64,000 nt of DNA from Prorocentrum cordatum (GCA_963575745.1 CAUYUJ010016696.1:162501-226500); one strand, 5' to 3'. Positions 43,837-53,700 are shown, counted from the stretch's first letter. The notes: generated by a model from the letters alone, not told the origin. Made by a program: numbers and translations.

Positions 43837-43918
43837 TAACAATACCTCTCTGAAGCGTCTCTGGAATACCTCGCTTCGCTATTTCAAAGTGTGGAATTTG
43901 CGGGCCTCCTCCCTGCCC

Positions 43919-44090
43919 CGAGTTTCTTACTAAGCGTCGGGGGGCGTCACCCACGCGGACAGCCCCACATCCACCCCCGTCGCGGGCAGCCGCCGCGCGC
44001 CGAAGGCGCTCCGGCCCCCGTCGCGGCGCGACTCCGGAGCGAGGTTGGCCCCCGTCGGGGGGGTACCCCCCACGCTGATCAAGAAACCCA
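43919..44090. mobile_element. GGTTTCTTA-ended MITE
   Basis: GAGTTTCTTACTAAGCGTCG at the left and ACGCTGATCAAGAAACCC at the right form the TIRs. A related half-element lies at 60796-60872. Confidence 0.7.
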
Positions 44091-44142
44091 GGGTAAACAG
44101 CTTAGAGTGTTCGCTGATGCCCTCGTGAAGGGAAGGAATAAT

Positions 44143-44325
44143 GGCATAAACATATAAACCCGGAGGTCCGCGCGGATTTCTCGGGCCGGCGCTGGACCCT
44201 TCTCACTGGCGCGCGGAGCGCGCCAGGGGCGGCGCTGGAGGCGCCGCCAGGGCGGTCCAGCGCCAGTCCGAGAAATCCGCGCGGACCTCTGAGTTCTTCT
44301 GTTCTGTCATTTTGTTCGTTCCCCT
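44143..44325. mobile_element. GC-rich hairpin element (copy 5)
   Basis: Arms GGAGGTCCGCGCGGATTTCT and AGAAATCCGCGCGGACCTCT, centre GGCGCGCGGAGCGCGCCAGG and GGCGGCGCTGGAGGCGCCGC. Confidence 0.92.
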
Positions 44326-44339
44326 ACCTTAGAAGGTTC

Positions 44340-45664
44340 GCTGCTGCCCTCGTACTCCAAACGGCGCCAGTCTTCAGACCGATCGAAGCTCTCTCGAGCC
44401 CCTCGCCGCCCCTGGGGGGGCGGGTGCATCGGCCCGTCGCGTCTGCTTGGGACGAAGACCACGATCGGCCCAGCGGGACCGCCGGCGAACTCAAGGGGAC
44501 GAGGAGGAGGAGGAGCTGCTGCTGCTGCCACTGCTGCATTCTGCATCGATGTCCATGTGAGTTGGCAACGCCTCCTGCTTGCGGGCACCGCAGAGCCTGG
44601 GCTTATAACTGGTTTACCAAGGGGCCTCTGGGACTGAAAAGGAACGCAAGGCCTTGAACCGCTGCCTTTGCGCGCGCAGCGCTGGCACGGCTCCGCGGCG
44701 CGGGGCCGCGAAGGCGCCATCGAGTCCCGCGACGCCAGCGGCGGCGGCCGGGCACGCCGCCGCACCTGCTGCTGCCACCTCCGCCTGCGCCGCGGCCAGC
44801 GCCTGCTCCGCGGCCTGCGCCTCGGCGGTGGCCTGGGCGGCGCGGATGTCCGCCGCCTCGGCGGCGCGCTGAGCCTCCTCGGCCGCGGGCCGAGCCGCCG
44901 CCGCGGCCTCCTGAGCGCGCCGCGCCGCTTCGGCGCGGTTCCTCCGCGAGCCCAGGGCGGACTGCAGGCGGCGCTCGAGAGGGCGGGCGGCGCGCTCCGC
45001 CTCTTGCAGCCCGGCCGCCGCGGCCTCGAGCCGCGCCACCTCGAGGGGCGGATAACGGCGATGCGAGCCTCGATGCCCGCAAGGTGTAAGTCGGGCCTGT
45101 CCCCCTACAGGGGGATTTTCGACGACAAATGAAAAATCTACCCCAAATAATTAAAAAATAGTCTGAAAATAGTCTGGGCACTATTTGTTGAATATTGTTT
45201 GGCCTTGTTGGCGCATTTTTGGGGTATTTTCAATTTTTCGTCGAAAATCCCCCTGTAAGGGGACAGGCCCGACATAACGAAAGGTCCCCCGGCGCGGCGG
45301 CCGCCGCTGGCAGCAGCGGAGGGGCATCGGCCCCGGCTGCCTGGGGGCCGGAGGCAGCGGCGGCTGCCCTGCCGCCCCCCTGGGCTCGCCAGCCTCGCCA
45401 TCGCGCTGCGCAGGCAGCTGCCGCTCTTGCGAGCGCGGATGCCGCGCCGCCCCAGCAGGACGACCCGCCTGCTTGCACGCCTCCGCCAGCTGCTTCAGCT
45501 GCCTCTGGATGGCGCCCCATGGCGGCTGGGCGTTGCACCCTCGCCCGCCACCACGGCCGCCCGGCATCGGCAGCGGCCACGCGCGCGGATTACCCTACGC
45601 GCGAGGCCCGGGCGCTGGGGCCAGTTCGCTAGAGCCGACCCCGTCGGCCAGAACCAGGTCGGCG
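44340..45664 (-). pseudogene. Retroposed gene encoding an Ala-rich coiled-coil protein, headed by spliced-leader relicts
   Basis: On the minus strand the spliced-leader relicts are followed by a ~97-nt leader and ATG at 45567. The first part reads MPGGRGGGRGCNAQPPWGAI then QRQLKQLAEACKQAG. A GTCGGGC MITE (45275-45088) interrupts it. Coding resumes with LEVARLEAAAAGLQEAERAA, then a long Ala/Glu/Arg coiled coil (about 45050-44720) to about 44614, and an open stretch to about 44340 with LEFAGGPAGPIVVFVPSRRD. No intron is evident in the first part, as expected for reverse-transcribed mRNA. The product is unrecognised; it may be the ORF1 of a trans-spliced LINE. The reading frame is broken by the MITE, and one frame change is probable. 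Confidence 0.6.
45088..45275. mobile_element. GTCGGGC-family MITE (copy 7), inside the retrogene
   Basis: AAGTCGGGCCTGTCCCCCTA and GGGGGATTTTCGACGA at left; TTTTTCGTCGAAAATCCCCC and GGACAGGCCCGAC at right. TAA flanks both ends. It is the best-preserved copy, so probably recent. Confidence 0.93.
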
Positions 45665-45716
45665 CTTGAGCCAAAATGGCTCGAGCCAAAATGGTTTGAG
45701 CCAAAATGGCTACGGG
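45665..45716 (-). other. Tandem spliced-leader relict array (DinoSL + two 15-nt relicts)
   Basis: Read on the minus strand: a near-complete dinoflagellate spliced leader (45716-45695; CCGTAGCCATTTTGGCTCAA then A where G is expected), then CCATTTTGGCTCGAG (45694-45680), then CCATTTTGGCTCAAG (45679-45665, exact). The 15-nt period is what arises when a retroposed trans-spliced mRNA is trans-spliced again at the AG inside its own leader. Confidence 0.93.
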
Positions 45717-45739
45717 GTAGTGCCGTCTCGCACGGACAG

Positions 45740-47070
45740 TTGATCGAGGACAGGTGCCCGCCGTGCGGGCAGATTGGAGACGCGCTTCTCCACCGTTCGT
45801 GGCTCTGCCCGCAGTGCGGGGAGGCGCGGAATCATACCTGTGGGGCAACTTCGCCTGAACTGTAACAGGCAGGAGCTTGAAGACCCGTCTCCAGGTTTCA
45901 GATGATTGTTTACGTCAGGACTGCTCCAGCGCCCTGCTACGGACCCGCCAGCGCCTCTCTCTGTCTCTCTCTCTCTCTCTCAGGAGCGAGCTCTAGAAGT
46001 CGTTCCATTGGAGGTTTATCCCGAGACTTTCGCCGAGGAAAGTCTCCCTCCGCTGAGCCGAGGGATGAGGGAGTTGGCTGGCATGCTCTGCGGGAATGGC
46101 TCTTGTCTGCGGTCAATGGTCAAGGAGCTTTCCAGGTCAGGTTGGGGAGTGTGTGGATTATCGAGGCTGGTAAATGTTTTGCTCGAGTCGAGAATTCGGC
46201 CCTCTGGGAAGTTATTTTCCTCAGACAAGCGTTGCTGCCGAATTGCCCGCCCCGGCCAATGCTTCATCGTTCCCCAACAGTGCCAGCACTTTCTATTCCG
46301 ATTGCCAGGTTGTGGTCAACAAGTTTGCCAAGGGTTCTTGGGAGAAGCTGCTCGCAGGCCTTAGAGTGGTCTGGCGATGCAGTCCAAGGAGCTCGGGTGG
46401 GGAGGGGGTGGAGGAGGAGGAGGAGGAGGAAGAAGAGGAGGAGGAGGAGGAGGAGGAGAAGAGTAGGAGGAGGAGGAGGAGGGAGGGAGGGAGGGAGGGA
46501 GGGAGGGAGGGAGGGAGGAGGAGGGAGGGAGGGAGGAGGGAGGGAGGGAGGGAGGGAGGAGGAGGAGGAGGAGGAGGAGGAGGAGGAGGATGAGGAGAGG
46601 AGGAGTAGGAGGAGGAGGAGGAGAAGGAGGGAGGAGGAGGAGGAGGTGGAGGAGGCCGACGAGGAGGAGGAGGAGGAAGAGGAGGACGAGGACGAGGACC
46701 AGGAGGAGGGGAATCCAGGCCAGGGGGAGGAACAGGAGGAGGAGGAGGAGGAGGAGGAGGAGGAGGAACCCATCTTTCTGGCGTGTCCAAACTTCGGGCC
46801 CACCTGGAAGATGTTGAGCTCCTCCCGATATGCGACCGTCTGCACATCATCGGTAACGATGCTGCAGATGCAGCTGTTAAGAAGGAGGCCTTGCTGCATC
46901 TGAGGGCCTCGGACGCCGAGCTTGATGTTGTCCAGTTTGTGCCGAAAGTGGCCAACGCAATCAGTTCACTTTCGGCCCACCTGATGGACAGCTGGCCTCG
47001 CACCGACTTCGACGGCGACACTCAGGTTGGCCTCCCCCATCTAAACATGCAAGGCCGCCTGGATCCAACT
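45740..47070 (+). pseudogene. Zinc-motif and RNase H segment of a non-LTR retroelement, split by a (GAG)n array
   Basis: Starts with RCPPCGQIGDALLHRSWLCP (about 45748-45810), a CxxC...HRxWxC motif of the kind that follows RT in dinoflagellate LINEs. RNase H follows: SGWGV (frame 3), then after a frame change FGPLGSYFPQTSVAAELPAP with the conserved Glu, then STFYSDCQVVVNKFAKGSW with the conserved Asp (about 46289-46345). The (GAG)n array (46395-46768) comes next. The last part reads LRAHLEDVELLPICDRLHII then GNDAADAAVKKEALLHL (about 46789-46905), the GN-xAD-xA C-terminal motif. The two halves flanking the array lie in the same reading frame, although stops occur within the array. It is inactive as it stands. 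Confidence 0.7.
46395..46770. repeat. (GAG)n / (GGGA)n array inside the RNase H domain
   Basis: GAG triplets with GGGA runs at 46478-46560. Lies between the SDC and GN-xAD parts of the RNase H fold. Confidence 0.97.
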
Positions 47071-47410
47071 CGTGATAAGAAGTCTCATTGCACCGTGCAG
47101 ACGTGCTGCAGCTTTCTGTCGACGTGGATATCACGTGGATGTGTTGATTTCTTCATTCCTGGACAACACAAATCCGCACGCAATTCCCTTCGAAATCTGG
47201 AACGAAGTTCTCCAGGATAATCTGGGCCGATCCCTTTGTTTTCCGAACGAAATCCGCTCTGCGATATTGGTGCTATGAGAGGTCGTGGTCTGCGGGCAAC
47301 GCTCGGAGAATGGATGTTTGGTCTAAGCTCTGCAACGGCCTCCATCCCAAGAGATGAGGGGATGACTGTAGGGCTGGACGGGATTGGCCGCCTGTGAGGC
47401 GGCTCTGAGG
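47071..47410. other. No recognised feature
   Basis: Continuation of the 3' part of the retroelement or flank; no motif. Confidence 0.4.
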
Positions 47411-47439
47411 CAGTGGACGCGGGGGGGCGGGAAGCAGCA

Positions 47440-47600
47440 GCCGTCGTCGTCGTCGGCGTCGTGGTTATTGCGCTGCTGCCGGCGCTGGTGCTGCCGCGGC
47501 TAAGGGAGCTCCTCCTCCTCCTCCTCCTCCTCCGTCCTCCTCCTCCGTCCTCCTCCGTCCTCCTCTCGCCCCTCCTCTCGCCCCTCCTCTTCTGCCTGCT
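47440..47600. repeat. GTC and TCC trinucleotide arrays
   Basis: (GTCGTCGTC) near 47440-47465 and (CTC)n near 47511-47590, abutting the exon fragment on its 3' side. Confidence 0.9.
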
Positions 47601-47621
47601 CGCCGCGCGCACCGGGGCGCG

Positions 47622-47700
47622 GCCTCGTAGCTCACGCCGACCTCGATGCAGGAGGGCTTCAGCTTGTCGAAGTACTCCAGGGAGGCGGTCAGCTCCTCGG
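47622..47700 (-). pseudogene. Exon fragment (EYFDKLKPSC) of the repeated gene family
   Basis: Minus strand EELTASLEYFDKLKPSC then IEVGVSYE, followed by a degenerate Arg/Ala segment and the (CTC)n array. The EYF-KLKP-C ... SYE pattern is one I remember as widespread in dinoflagellate proteomes with no assigned function. Pieces of the following exons are at 38204-38270 and 32470-32502. Confidence 0.5.
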
Positions 47701-47810
47701 CGGGCCCGCCGCGGGCCGAGCAGCAACGGCGGCAGTGAAGCTCCAGTGGTCGGAGCAGGACGGAAGGGCGCTCGGGGCTCCCAGCCCCGAGCATCGCGCA
47801 GCCTCGTCAC

Positions 47811-47986
47811 TACAGTCAGCCCGCAGAGTAAGGATGCGCGATATGGATGCAAGGGCCTTGGACGCCCAATCGAAGCTCTTCGAGCGGGGCGCGGCCAACG
47901 AAAGTGTCCAAGGATGGACCCAGGAAGCAAGGATGCAAGGGTACTCTTGGAAGGGATGCCTATCCTTACTCTGCGGGTCGACTGTA
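47811..47986. mobile_element. TACAGTCAACC-family element (copy 1, 176 bp)
   Basis: TACAGTCAGCCCGCAGAGTA, AGGATGCGCG and GATGCAAGGGCCTTGGA at left; CTATCCTTACTCTGCGGGTC and GACTGTA at right. Complete copies at 50798-51015 and 60533-60709. Confidence 0.88.
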
Positions 47987-48690
47987 CCGGGGGGGCGGGT
48001 CAGCCGCTTGCTCCTGCCCCAAGGTACGCGAAGAGGGCCAGGGCGAGGGCCAGAAGGCACGAGCAGCAGCAGGGAGCAGAGAGGCGGCGAGAGCCGCGGC
48101 GGTGCTGGCGCGCGCCGGCGCCGCGCGGGGCCCAGGCCGAGGGAGCGGTGGAAGGGCGCAAGTGCCCGGCGGCGGCTGGCTGACGGAAGGCCGGGAGGAG
48201 CCCAGGACTCCCCACGCTGTGCACGAGAAACAAAACAGAGCAACGATCAAACGCATGGGCCTCGGGCCATGTACGTCGTCCAGGGTCCTCCTGGGCCCGA
48301 TGATCTGCCCCGAAGTGACCTAAACCCGCGTCCGAAAGCTTCCGACCGTGACTGGGTGTGACCGAACTTTTTGGTTCGAAACCCGTTTGAAACTCATGTT
48401 CGGTCAGAAAATCAGCCACAGCGCACGATTGGCAACAACTTCGGGTACGTTTTCGGTCACTGATGTTTTTCGGCCACAAACCTTTTCGGTCCAGTTAAGT
48501 CGTGCCCGCCCGTTCCCGTGGCACCCCTCACAAAGACTGCCCCTAAACCGCTAAGTCGTGCAAACTTTCCAAGGTGGGCTTTTCCTGCGCCGGCACACAG
48601 AAAGATAAATTCCAGAGAATTTAAGATGTCAAGATTTGATTGAACTTGTGACAACCTCACGACTGTCGCCACCAGGAATCAAGAAATAAT
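47987..48690. other. No recognised gene
   Basis: Includes a short region rich in TTCGGTC/GACCGAA motifs (48345-48500). Confidence 0.4.
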
Positions 48691-48694
48691 AACG

Positions 48695-49320
48695 ACGGGA
48701 GTGCGGTTGGCGCACTAAGGACACCACAATCCCTGTGTACACGGCGAAGCCTGGCTACACCATAGAGCCTGTGTGCACCACAGTGCCTCGAAACATCCCA
48801 GTAGCTGCGTGTCGCCTGTTTACACCACCGAGGTGCTTTTGTACGCCGCAACAGCCGTGTGCGTAACAGCGCCTGTGTACACCACAATGCCTGCGAGCAC
48901 CAAGCCGTTTTGGCACACCATGGCGGCTGTGCACACCACATCTAAACAGGGCACCACAGCGTCAATGTGCACCACAATGCCTGCGTGAACCAGAGCGCTT
49001 GTGTGACCACAGCGCCTGTCCAAACCACAGCACCAAGATGAACAACAGCGCCTGTGCACAACAGCGATGAACAACATCGCCTGTGTACAAAAACGACGCA
49101 CAACGCATGCCCACACCGCGTGCACAAGAGCACCTGTGCACAATGCAACGCATATGCACACCAAAGCTGCCATTGTACACTGCAGAGAGTGCGTGCACCA
49201 CAGCGCCTGTGCACACCACAACGCATGCGCACCGCTGTGCCTGCGTGCGTCAACAGCTGCTGCAGCAGCGGCAACAATTTGCCGCACAGAACCTCACTGC
49301 ATGTGTGCCCCACAGTGCCT
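48695..49320. repeat. Degenerate ~18-bp tandem repeat (CCTGTGTACACCACAGCG)
   Basis: About 30 diverged units of an 18-mer with GTGCACCACA/GTACACCACA cores. It gives Cys/His/Val frames on the minus strand that are repeat artefacts. Confidence 0.9.
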
Positions 49321-49344
49321 GAGCACCTTCAGAAGGCTCTGGGC

Positions 49345-49465
49345 CTCCTCCTCCTCCTCCTCCTCCTCCTCCTCCTCCTCCTCGCGCCCCCTTTCTTCAC
49401 GTCCTGCTACTCCTCCTCCTTCATCCTCCTCCTCCTCCTCTTGCTATTCTTCCTCCTCCCTCCTC
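49345..49465. repeat. (CTC)n array
   Basis: TCC triplets in three short runs. Confidence 0.9.
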
Positions 49466-50417
49466 CTCGGATTGCGGTGGATGTGTCGCGGCCTTCTCAG
49501 AGCGTTCCAGAACGCTCTGGAATGATGAATCCCTGTCCTAACCCGCCCGAGGAGAACCGTTTGGGGGGCACGGCTCACGGGGGGAAGCATCGACATGGAA
49601 TCGGCGATACGTCGCCGACAACTCGTCGGTAGGCCTCCGACAGCACTCCGCACGTTTCCAGGCGGGGTGGGCGCGGGCCCCTGTCGGCGATGAATGGGCG
49701 ATTGGGGCTCGACGCGTTCTCTCCTGAGCCTATCGCCCCTAACGGTGCCCCTGACCCCCCTGAGGTCCCCGGAGGCTTCAAAAGGAGGTCCCCAGAGGCC
49801 TCCCGCGGGCCAAAAACAGAGGCGCCAGGAGCCTGAAGGCAGGGTCGGGCGGCCGAGGGGAATCGCAGAGGGGGCGTTGGCGGATCAACTGATGTGGCCG
49901 GTTTTTCCGGGCGCTTCCCGGCGCCAGAGGCGGCCGCGTGTCCAGGAACGTGCTCGGCGTCGGGGACGGCACAAGCTTCACGCAGCAGATTTGCCCCCCC
50001 TTTCCCATTCCAAGCCCTCCTTCGACCAACATCCGTTCAAAATCAATCCCCTGGGCAGGGGTCCAATCTCGCACGTGTTTCGAGCTGCGTCCAGCCGCGG
50101 CGACGAGAATCTCCAGGAACTTCCCGAAACGTTCGAAACGACGACGTCGAGCCTCAAACATCCCCAATCGGAAGCACAAAACGCACATTCAAAACTCAGA
50201 TCCTCGAGTGTGGCATGGTCCCAGACATTCTCTGACCATGCCTGGGGGCCAGCCGAGGAGATGCGCAGAAATGCAAACGACACGTAAGATGGTGGGACGA
50301 TCCGACGAAGTAGCAAGGGCAAGCGAAGAAGACGAGGAGTGACAGCGCACACCTTGCGGAGAAAAGCATCCTGTGAAGAAGGTGCTGTGACCGCTGCACT
50401 CCGGGGGGGGGGCCAGA
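49466..50417. other. No recognised gene; non-repetitive open frames
   Basis: 49575-49660 resembles 31100-31180 (GGAATCGGCGA ... CCGACAGCAC). The frames at 49778-50188 minus and 49938-50342 plus have protein-like composition but no recognisable motif. Confidence 0.4.
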
Positions 50418-50612
50418 GGAGAAAAAAACTGCACAAGCACAAACTGTCGGTGCTCCGCGCGGATCTCTGAGATCTGCGATGAGCCCCCCTCCCCAGCGCG
50501 CGAGGTGCGCTGGGGGCGGCGCCAGAGGCGCCGCCAGGGGGCCCCAGCGCCGATTCAAGGACTCCGCGCGGAGCTCCGAGAGCTTATGTTTGAGCAGTCG
50601 TGTTTTTCCCCG
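50418..50612. mobile_element. GC-rich hairpin element (copy 6)
   Basis: Arms GTGCTCCGCGCGGATCTCTG and GACTCCGCGCGGAGCTCCGA, centre CAGCGCGCGAGGTGCGCTG and GGCGGCGCCAGAGGCGCCGC. Confidence 0.9.
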
Positions 50613-50797
50613 GGTGGTGCAAGGGGGTGGGGGTAGGGCGGGCCGCGAGCGAGAGGGCCCTCTTTGTTCGGCCACCTTCGTTCTTGCTCTCGGGCCATGG
50701 CTCGCTGCACGAGTCTGCCTGTCGCAGATCGGCTCGTGTGAGGCTTGCGGTTTGCCTGGCGACGTCTTGATCCGCACCCCGTGGAGCGGAGCTGGCC

Positions 50798-51015
50798 TAC
50801 AGTCGACCCGTATCATAAGAATGCGCAGTAAGGATTGATAGGCCTTGGAGGGCCACGTTAGCGTTTTTCGAACTAGGTTGGCCAGCGAGGGCGCCCACTT
50901 CGAAGCCTTTCTAGCGGGGCGCGGCCAACGAAAGTGGCCCATGACGGGCCGAGGAGGCAAGGCCGCAAGAGCAGCCTTGGGCAGGCTGCCCGTCCTTACC
51001 ATGCGGGCTGACTGG
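50798..51015. mobile_element. TACAGTCAACC-family element (copy 2)
   Basis: TACAGTCGACCCGTATCATA at left, GCCCGTCCTTACCATGCGGG and CTGACTG at right, with GCGGGGCGCGGCCAACGAAA inside as in copy 3. Confidence 0.85.
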
Positions 51016-51089
51016 ACCACACCCGCCGAACCCCTCGCCGTGCGGGTGGGGCGGGGGGGGGGGGACAGGGTCGATGCCCCAGGCCGTCC

Positions 51090-51361
51090 GCACGCCGTCG
51101 TCGTCCGTCGTCGTCGTCGTCGTCGTCGTCGTCATCGTCGTTCGTCGTCCGTCGTCGTCCGTCGTCCGCCGTCGTCGTCGTCCGTCGTCCTCGTCGTCCG
51201 CCGTCGTCGTCGTCCGTAGTCCGTCGTCGTCCGTCGTCCGCCGTCGTCGTCGTCCGTCGTCCGTCGTCGTCCGTCGTCCGCCATCGTCGTCGTCCGTCGT
51301 CGTCGTCGTCCGTCGTCCTCACCGTCGCCGCCGTCGCCGTCGTTCGTCGTCCCCGTCGTCC

Positions 51362-51395
<34 letters not shown>

Positions 51396-51405
51396 TGACG
51401 GGTTG
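51090..51405. repeat. (GTC)n/CGTCCGT array
   Basis: GTC triplets with CCGTCGT and CCGCC variants over about 315 bp. Confidence 0.97.
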
Positions 51406-51434
51406 CTCATCCTTACTGTGTGGGCTGACTGTGC
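51404..51434. mobile_element. Detached right end of a TACAGTCAACC-family element
   Basis: TGCTCATCCTTACTGTGTGG then GCTGACTGTG matches the right ends of the complete copies, but no matching left end is adjacent. It may mark a tandem duplication or an internal (GTC)n expansion. Confidence 0.6.
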
Positions 51435-51597
51435 CCATCGCCCGGGCGAGCGGGCCTTCTGCGTGCCCTCCAGGCTCTTCGTGCACACCACGAGGGCCTG
51501 CCGAGCAGAGGGGCTCCCGCCACCACGGCGCGCGCCGGGCCCCCCCCCCCCCCTCGCCCTCCCGGTCGCCGTCCTCCCAGCTTCTCCTCGTCGCCGT

Positions 51598-51800
51598 CGT
51601 CCTCCTCCTCCTCCTCCTACTCCTCGTCGTCGTCTTCGCCCTCCTCGTCGTCTTCGTCGCCCTCCTCCTCCTCCTCCTCGTCGTCGTCCTGCCCCGCCCT
51701 CCTGGTCGTCGTCCTCCTCCTCCTCCTCCTCCTCCACGCCGTCGTCCTCCTCGCCCTCATCGCCGTCGTCCTCCTCGCCGTCGTCCTCGCCCCCCTCGTC
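51598..51800. repeat. TCC/GTC trinucleotide array
   Basis: CTCCTC and GTCGTC triplets in several runs. Confidence 0.95.
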
Positions 51801-51821
51801 GTCATCCCCCCCTGCTCTGCA

Positions 51822-51965
51822 GAAACTGTTCGAATTGGCGCCGGACCCCTCTCCCCCAGCGTGCGGGGCGCGCCAAAGGCGGCAACGGAAACGCCGCCCA
51901 GAGGGAGCACAGCACTGATCCGAGACTCCGCGCGGACCCTCCCCCGCGTTTATTCCTCACGATTT
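51822..51965. mobile_element. GC-rich hairpin element (copy 7, diverged)
   Basis: GGCGCCGGACCCCT, CCAGCGTGCGGGGCGCGCC, GGCGGCAACGGAAACGCCGC and ATCCGAGACTCCGCGCGGAC keep the family order. Confidence 0.8.
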
Positions 51966-52739
51966 CCTCCTGCTTTTGCGAATTCCCCAGCTGCTCCTCT
52001 CCGCCTCTAACTCCTCCTCCTGCACCCCCGTTTGTTCCCCTTTCGGTGTCCACCAGGCGGGGGGGGGCCCTGAGGGGGGGGGTGCGTTCGATCCGCTGGT
52101 ACATCGAATTTCCAAAAGAACGATGCCCCCCCGCGCGACCCGATTGTTCACACCTCTCGGGTTCCCGCGGCGGCCCGAGACCTCGTTTTGCATAGTTTTT
52201 CAGCGGTTCGGTGCGCCGACGGACCGAACTCACCCCCTCTGTGGCCCCCCCCTCTGCGAGGTCCCGACCCTCGTGTCCCCCCATCTGGTCGGCGTGTCCC
52301 CCTGCCTGCGCCCGAGGAACACAGGAGGAAGCAGCGGTGGTGGCAGCCAGCGGAGGAGAGGGCCCAATCACTGCCTCTCTGGGGTTGTCAAATGGACAAA
52401 GCATTACGGGCCCAACTTGGAGATACGACGCGATGCGGGGGCATCCGTCCTTGACAAGGGTGCGTCCGAATAGCGCCATGGAGGTGCATCCCCAGAATCC
52501 AATCCTTTGGATAGAACCGAGAGATTCGGACTGTGGGTGAGAAGTCGCCTGCAGGAGAGGACGAAGGCCGGAGGAGGGATGATGAGCAGCACGGAAGATG
52601 GGGTGGCGTTATACATGGTGGGCTTCACATGTGTGGAGAACGCTCCGCCGACCCCAAAGTACGCTACTGCCGGGCTGGCAGATTCGACAAGCTACAACAG
52701 CAGCACAAATTCTGGACGATTTTCAGCGATGTGTGTATA
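51966..52739. other. No recognised gene
   Basis: Non-repetitive DNA between the hairpin element and the copia element. The frame at 52507-52740 plus has no recognised motif. Confidence 0.4.
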
Positions 52740-52845
52740 GCTGGCTCGTATCTGTTGTTGGATGAATACTTTCTGCGAAACGCTCGAGCCGCAATGTGAT
52801 ACGGTCCTTGTCTCATTATTCTCTCCGCTTCTCGGGCCGCAAATT
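52740..52845 (-). repeat. LTR remnant, 3' side of the copia element
   Basis: Aligns with 59335-59442 over about 85-105 bp, sharing AAACGCTCGA, TTGTCTCAT, TTCTCTCCGCTTCTCGGGC and, on the right, GC(A)-rich ends. By eye about three-quarters identical. Confidence 0.6.
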
Positions 52846-52989
52846 CGTCCAACCCTCCTGGCCCACCGGATTTTCCGTTCACTCCCCGCATCTTCGGGCG
52901 GCTCAACCACAATGGAGCGTGGCGATCCACTTCCGATCACCACTCCGGAAAAGTCGACAACGCAAATATGGAACCCAAGCAGTCCTCTC

Positions 52990-53680
52990 GAGGCCAGAAC
53001 CCTCGGCCATGCTCAAGCGCTCGGAAAGGGGCGCCCACCACCACTCCATCACTGAGCAGCCCAGCGCCGCACGCATGGCCAGCCAGCTTCGGCCTTCTCT
53101 CGACACGAAACCCAACATCTTCAGGAAAGTCCTCGAGGTACTTGGTCCATATGTCGCTCGGTATCTCGAATTCGGCGATCTTGGTCACTTTCAGCTTCCG
53201 CTGCGCTGCCTTCTGAAGCCGGGCGAGGGGCGCGGGAAGTTGGCGAACGCGTCCCACTCCACGACGCTCTACGATACTCTTGCCCGCGGTCGCGCCGCGC
53301 TCCAGACTCGCCTCGAGGTCCAACCCGATGTCTCGTGCGAGAGTTTTGAATCCAAGCCCTACGTTGCCACCCTTCACTAGCGTGTGAAACTCCGCTTCTC
53401 CCTTGGATAGCGAATCGGGCCCCCACGCAGTCGAGCTGCTCCGAATCCAGTGTTGGCCCATCATGGCCCTGCGTGATGATGTCGACGTCCTCGCGAGTCG
53501 ACGGCCATCGAAATCGCTGTCTGCGAAGACTGAGGCTACTCGCCGACCTGCTTCTCAGGCGCACTCCACCGCCGGCCTCGGCATGCCAGTGAGGTAGCGG
53601 CCGATCCACTTCGCGGCTTGCCATCTTCCCACTGTCGGCCCCTGCATCACTCAAGCTCTCTCCTTCGCCGCGCATTGAAG
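52990..53680 (-). pseudogene. Copia RNase H domain and pol C-terminus
   Basis: Reads AKWIGRYLTGMPRPAVECA, an in-frame TGA, EAGRRVASVFADSDFDGRRL (catalytic Asp-Ser-Asp), STSSRRAMMGQHW, DSLSKGEAEFHTLVKG (the LSSGEAE-type motif), GLDLEASLERG, VERRGVGRVRQL and a KVTKIAEFEIPSDIWTKYLE tail (the KI-xxNxADxxTK motif). This is the RNase H that degrades the RNA strand during reverse transcription. There is one stop near 53557 and a frame change upstream near 53625. Confidence 0.8.
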
Positions 53681-53700
53681 CTCAGGTCGGTCTTGAGCTG

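Noticed and set aside
48345-48500. tRNA-like B box (GGTTCGAAACCC near 48370)
   Set aside because: No A box or cloverleaf could be placed around it; it sits in a stretch of TTCGGTC repeats.
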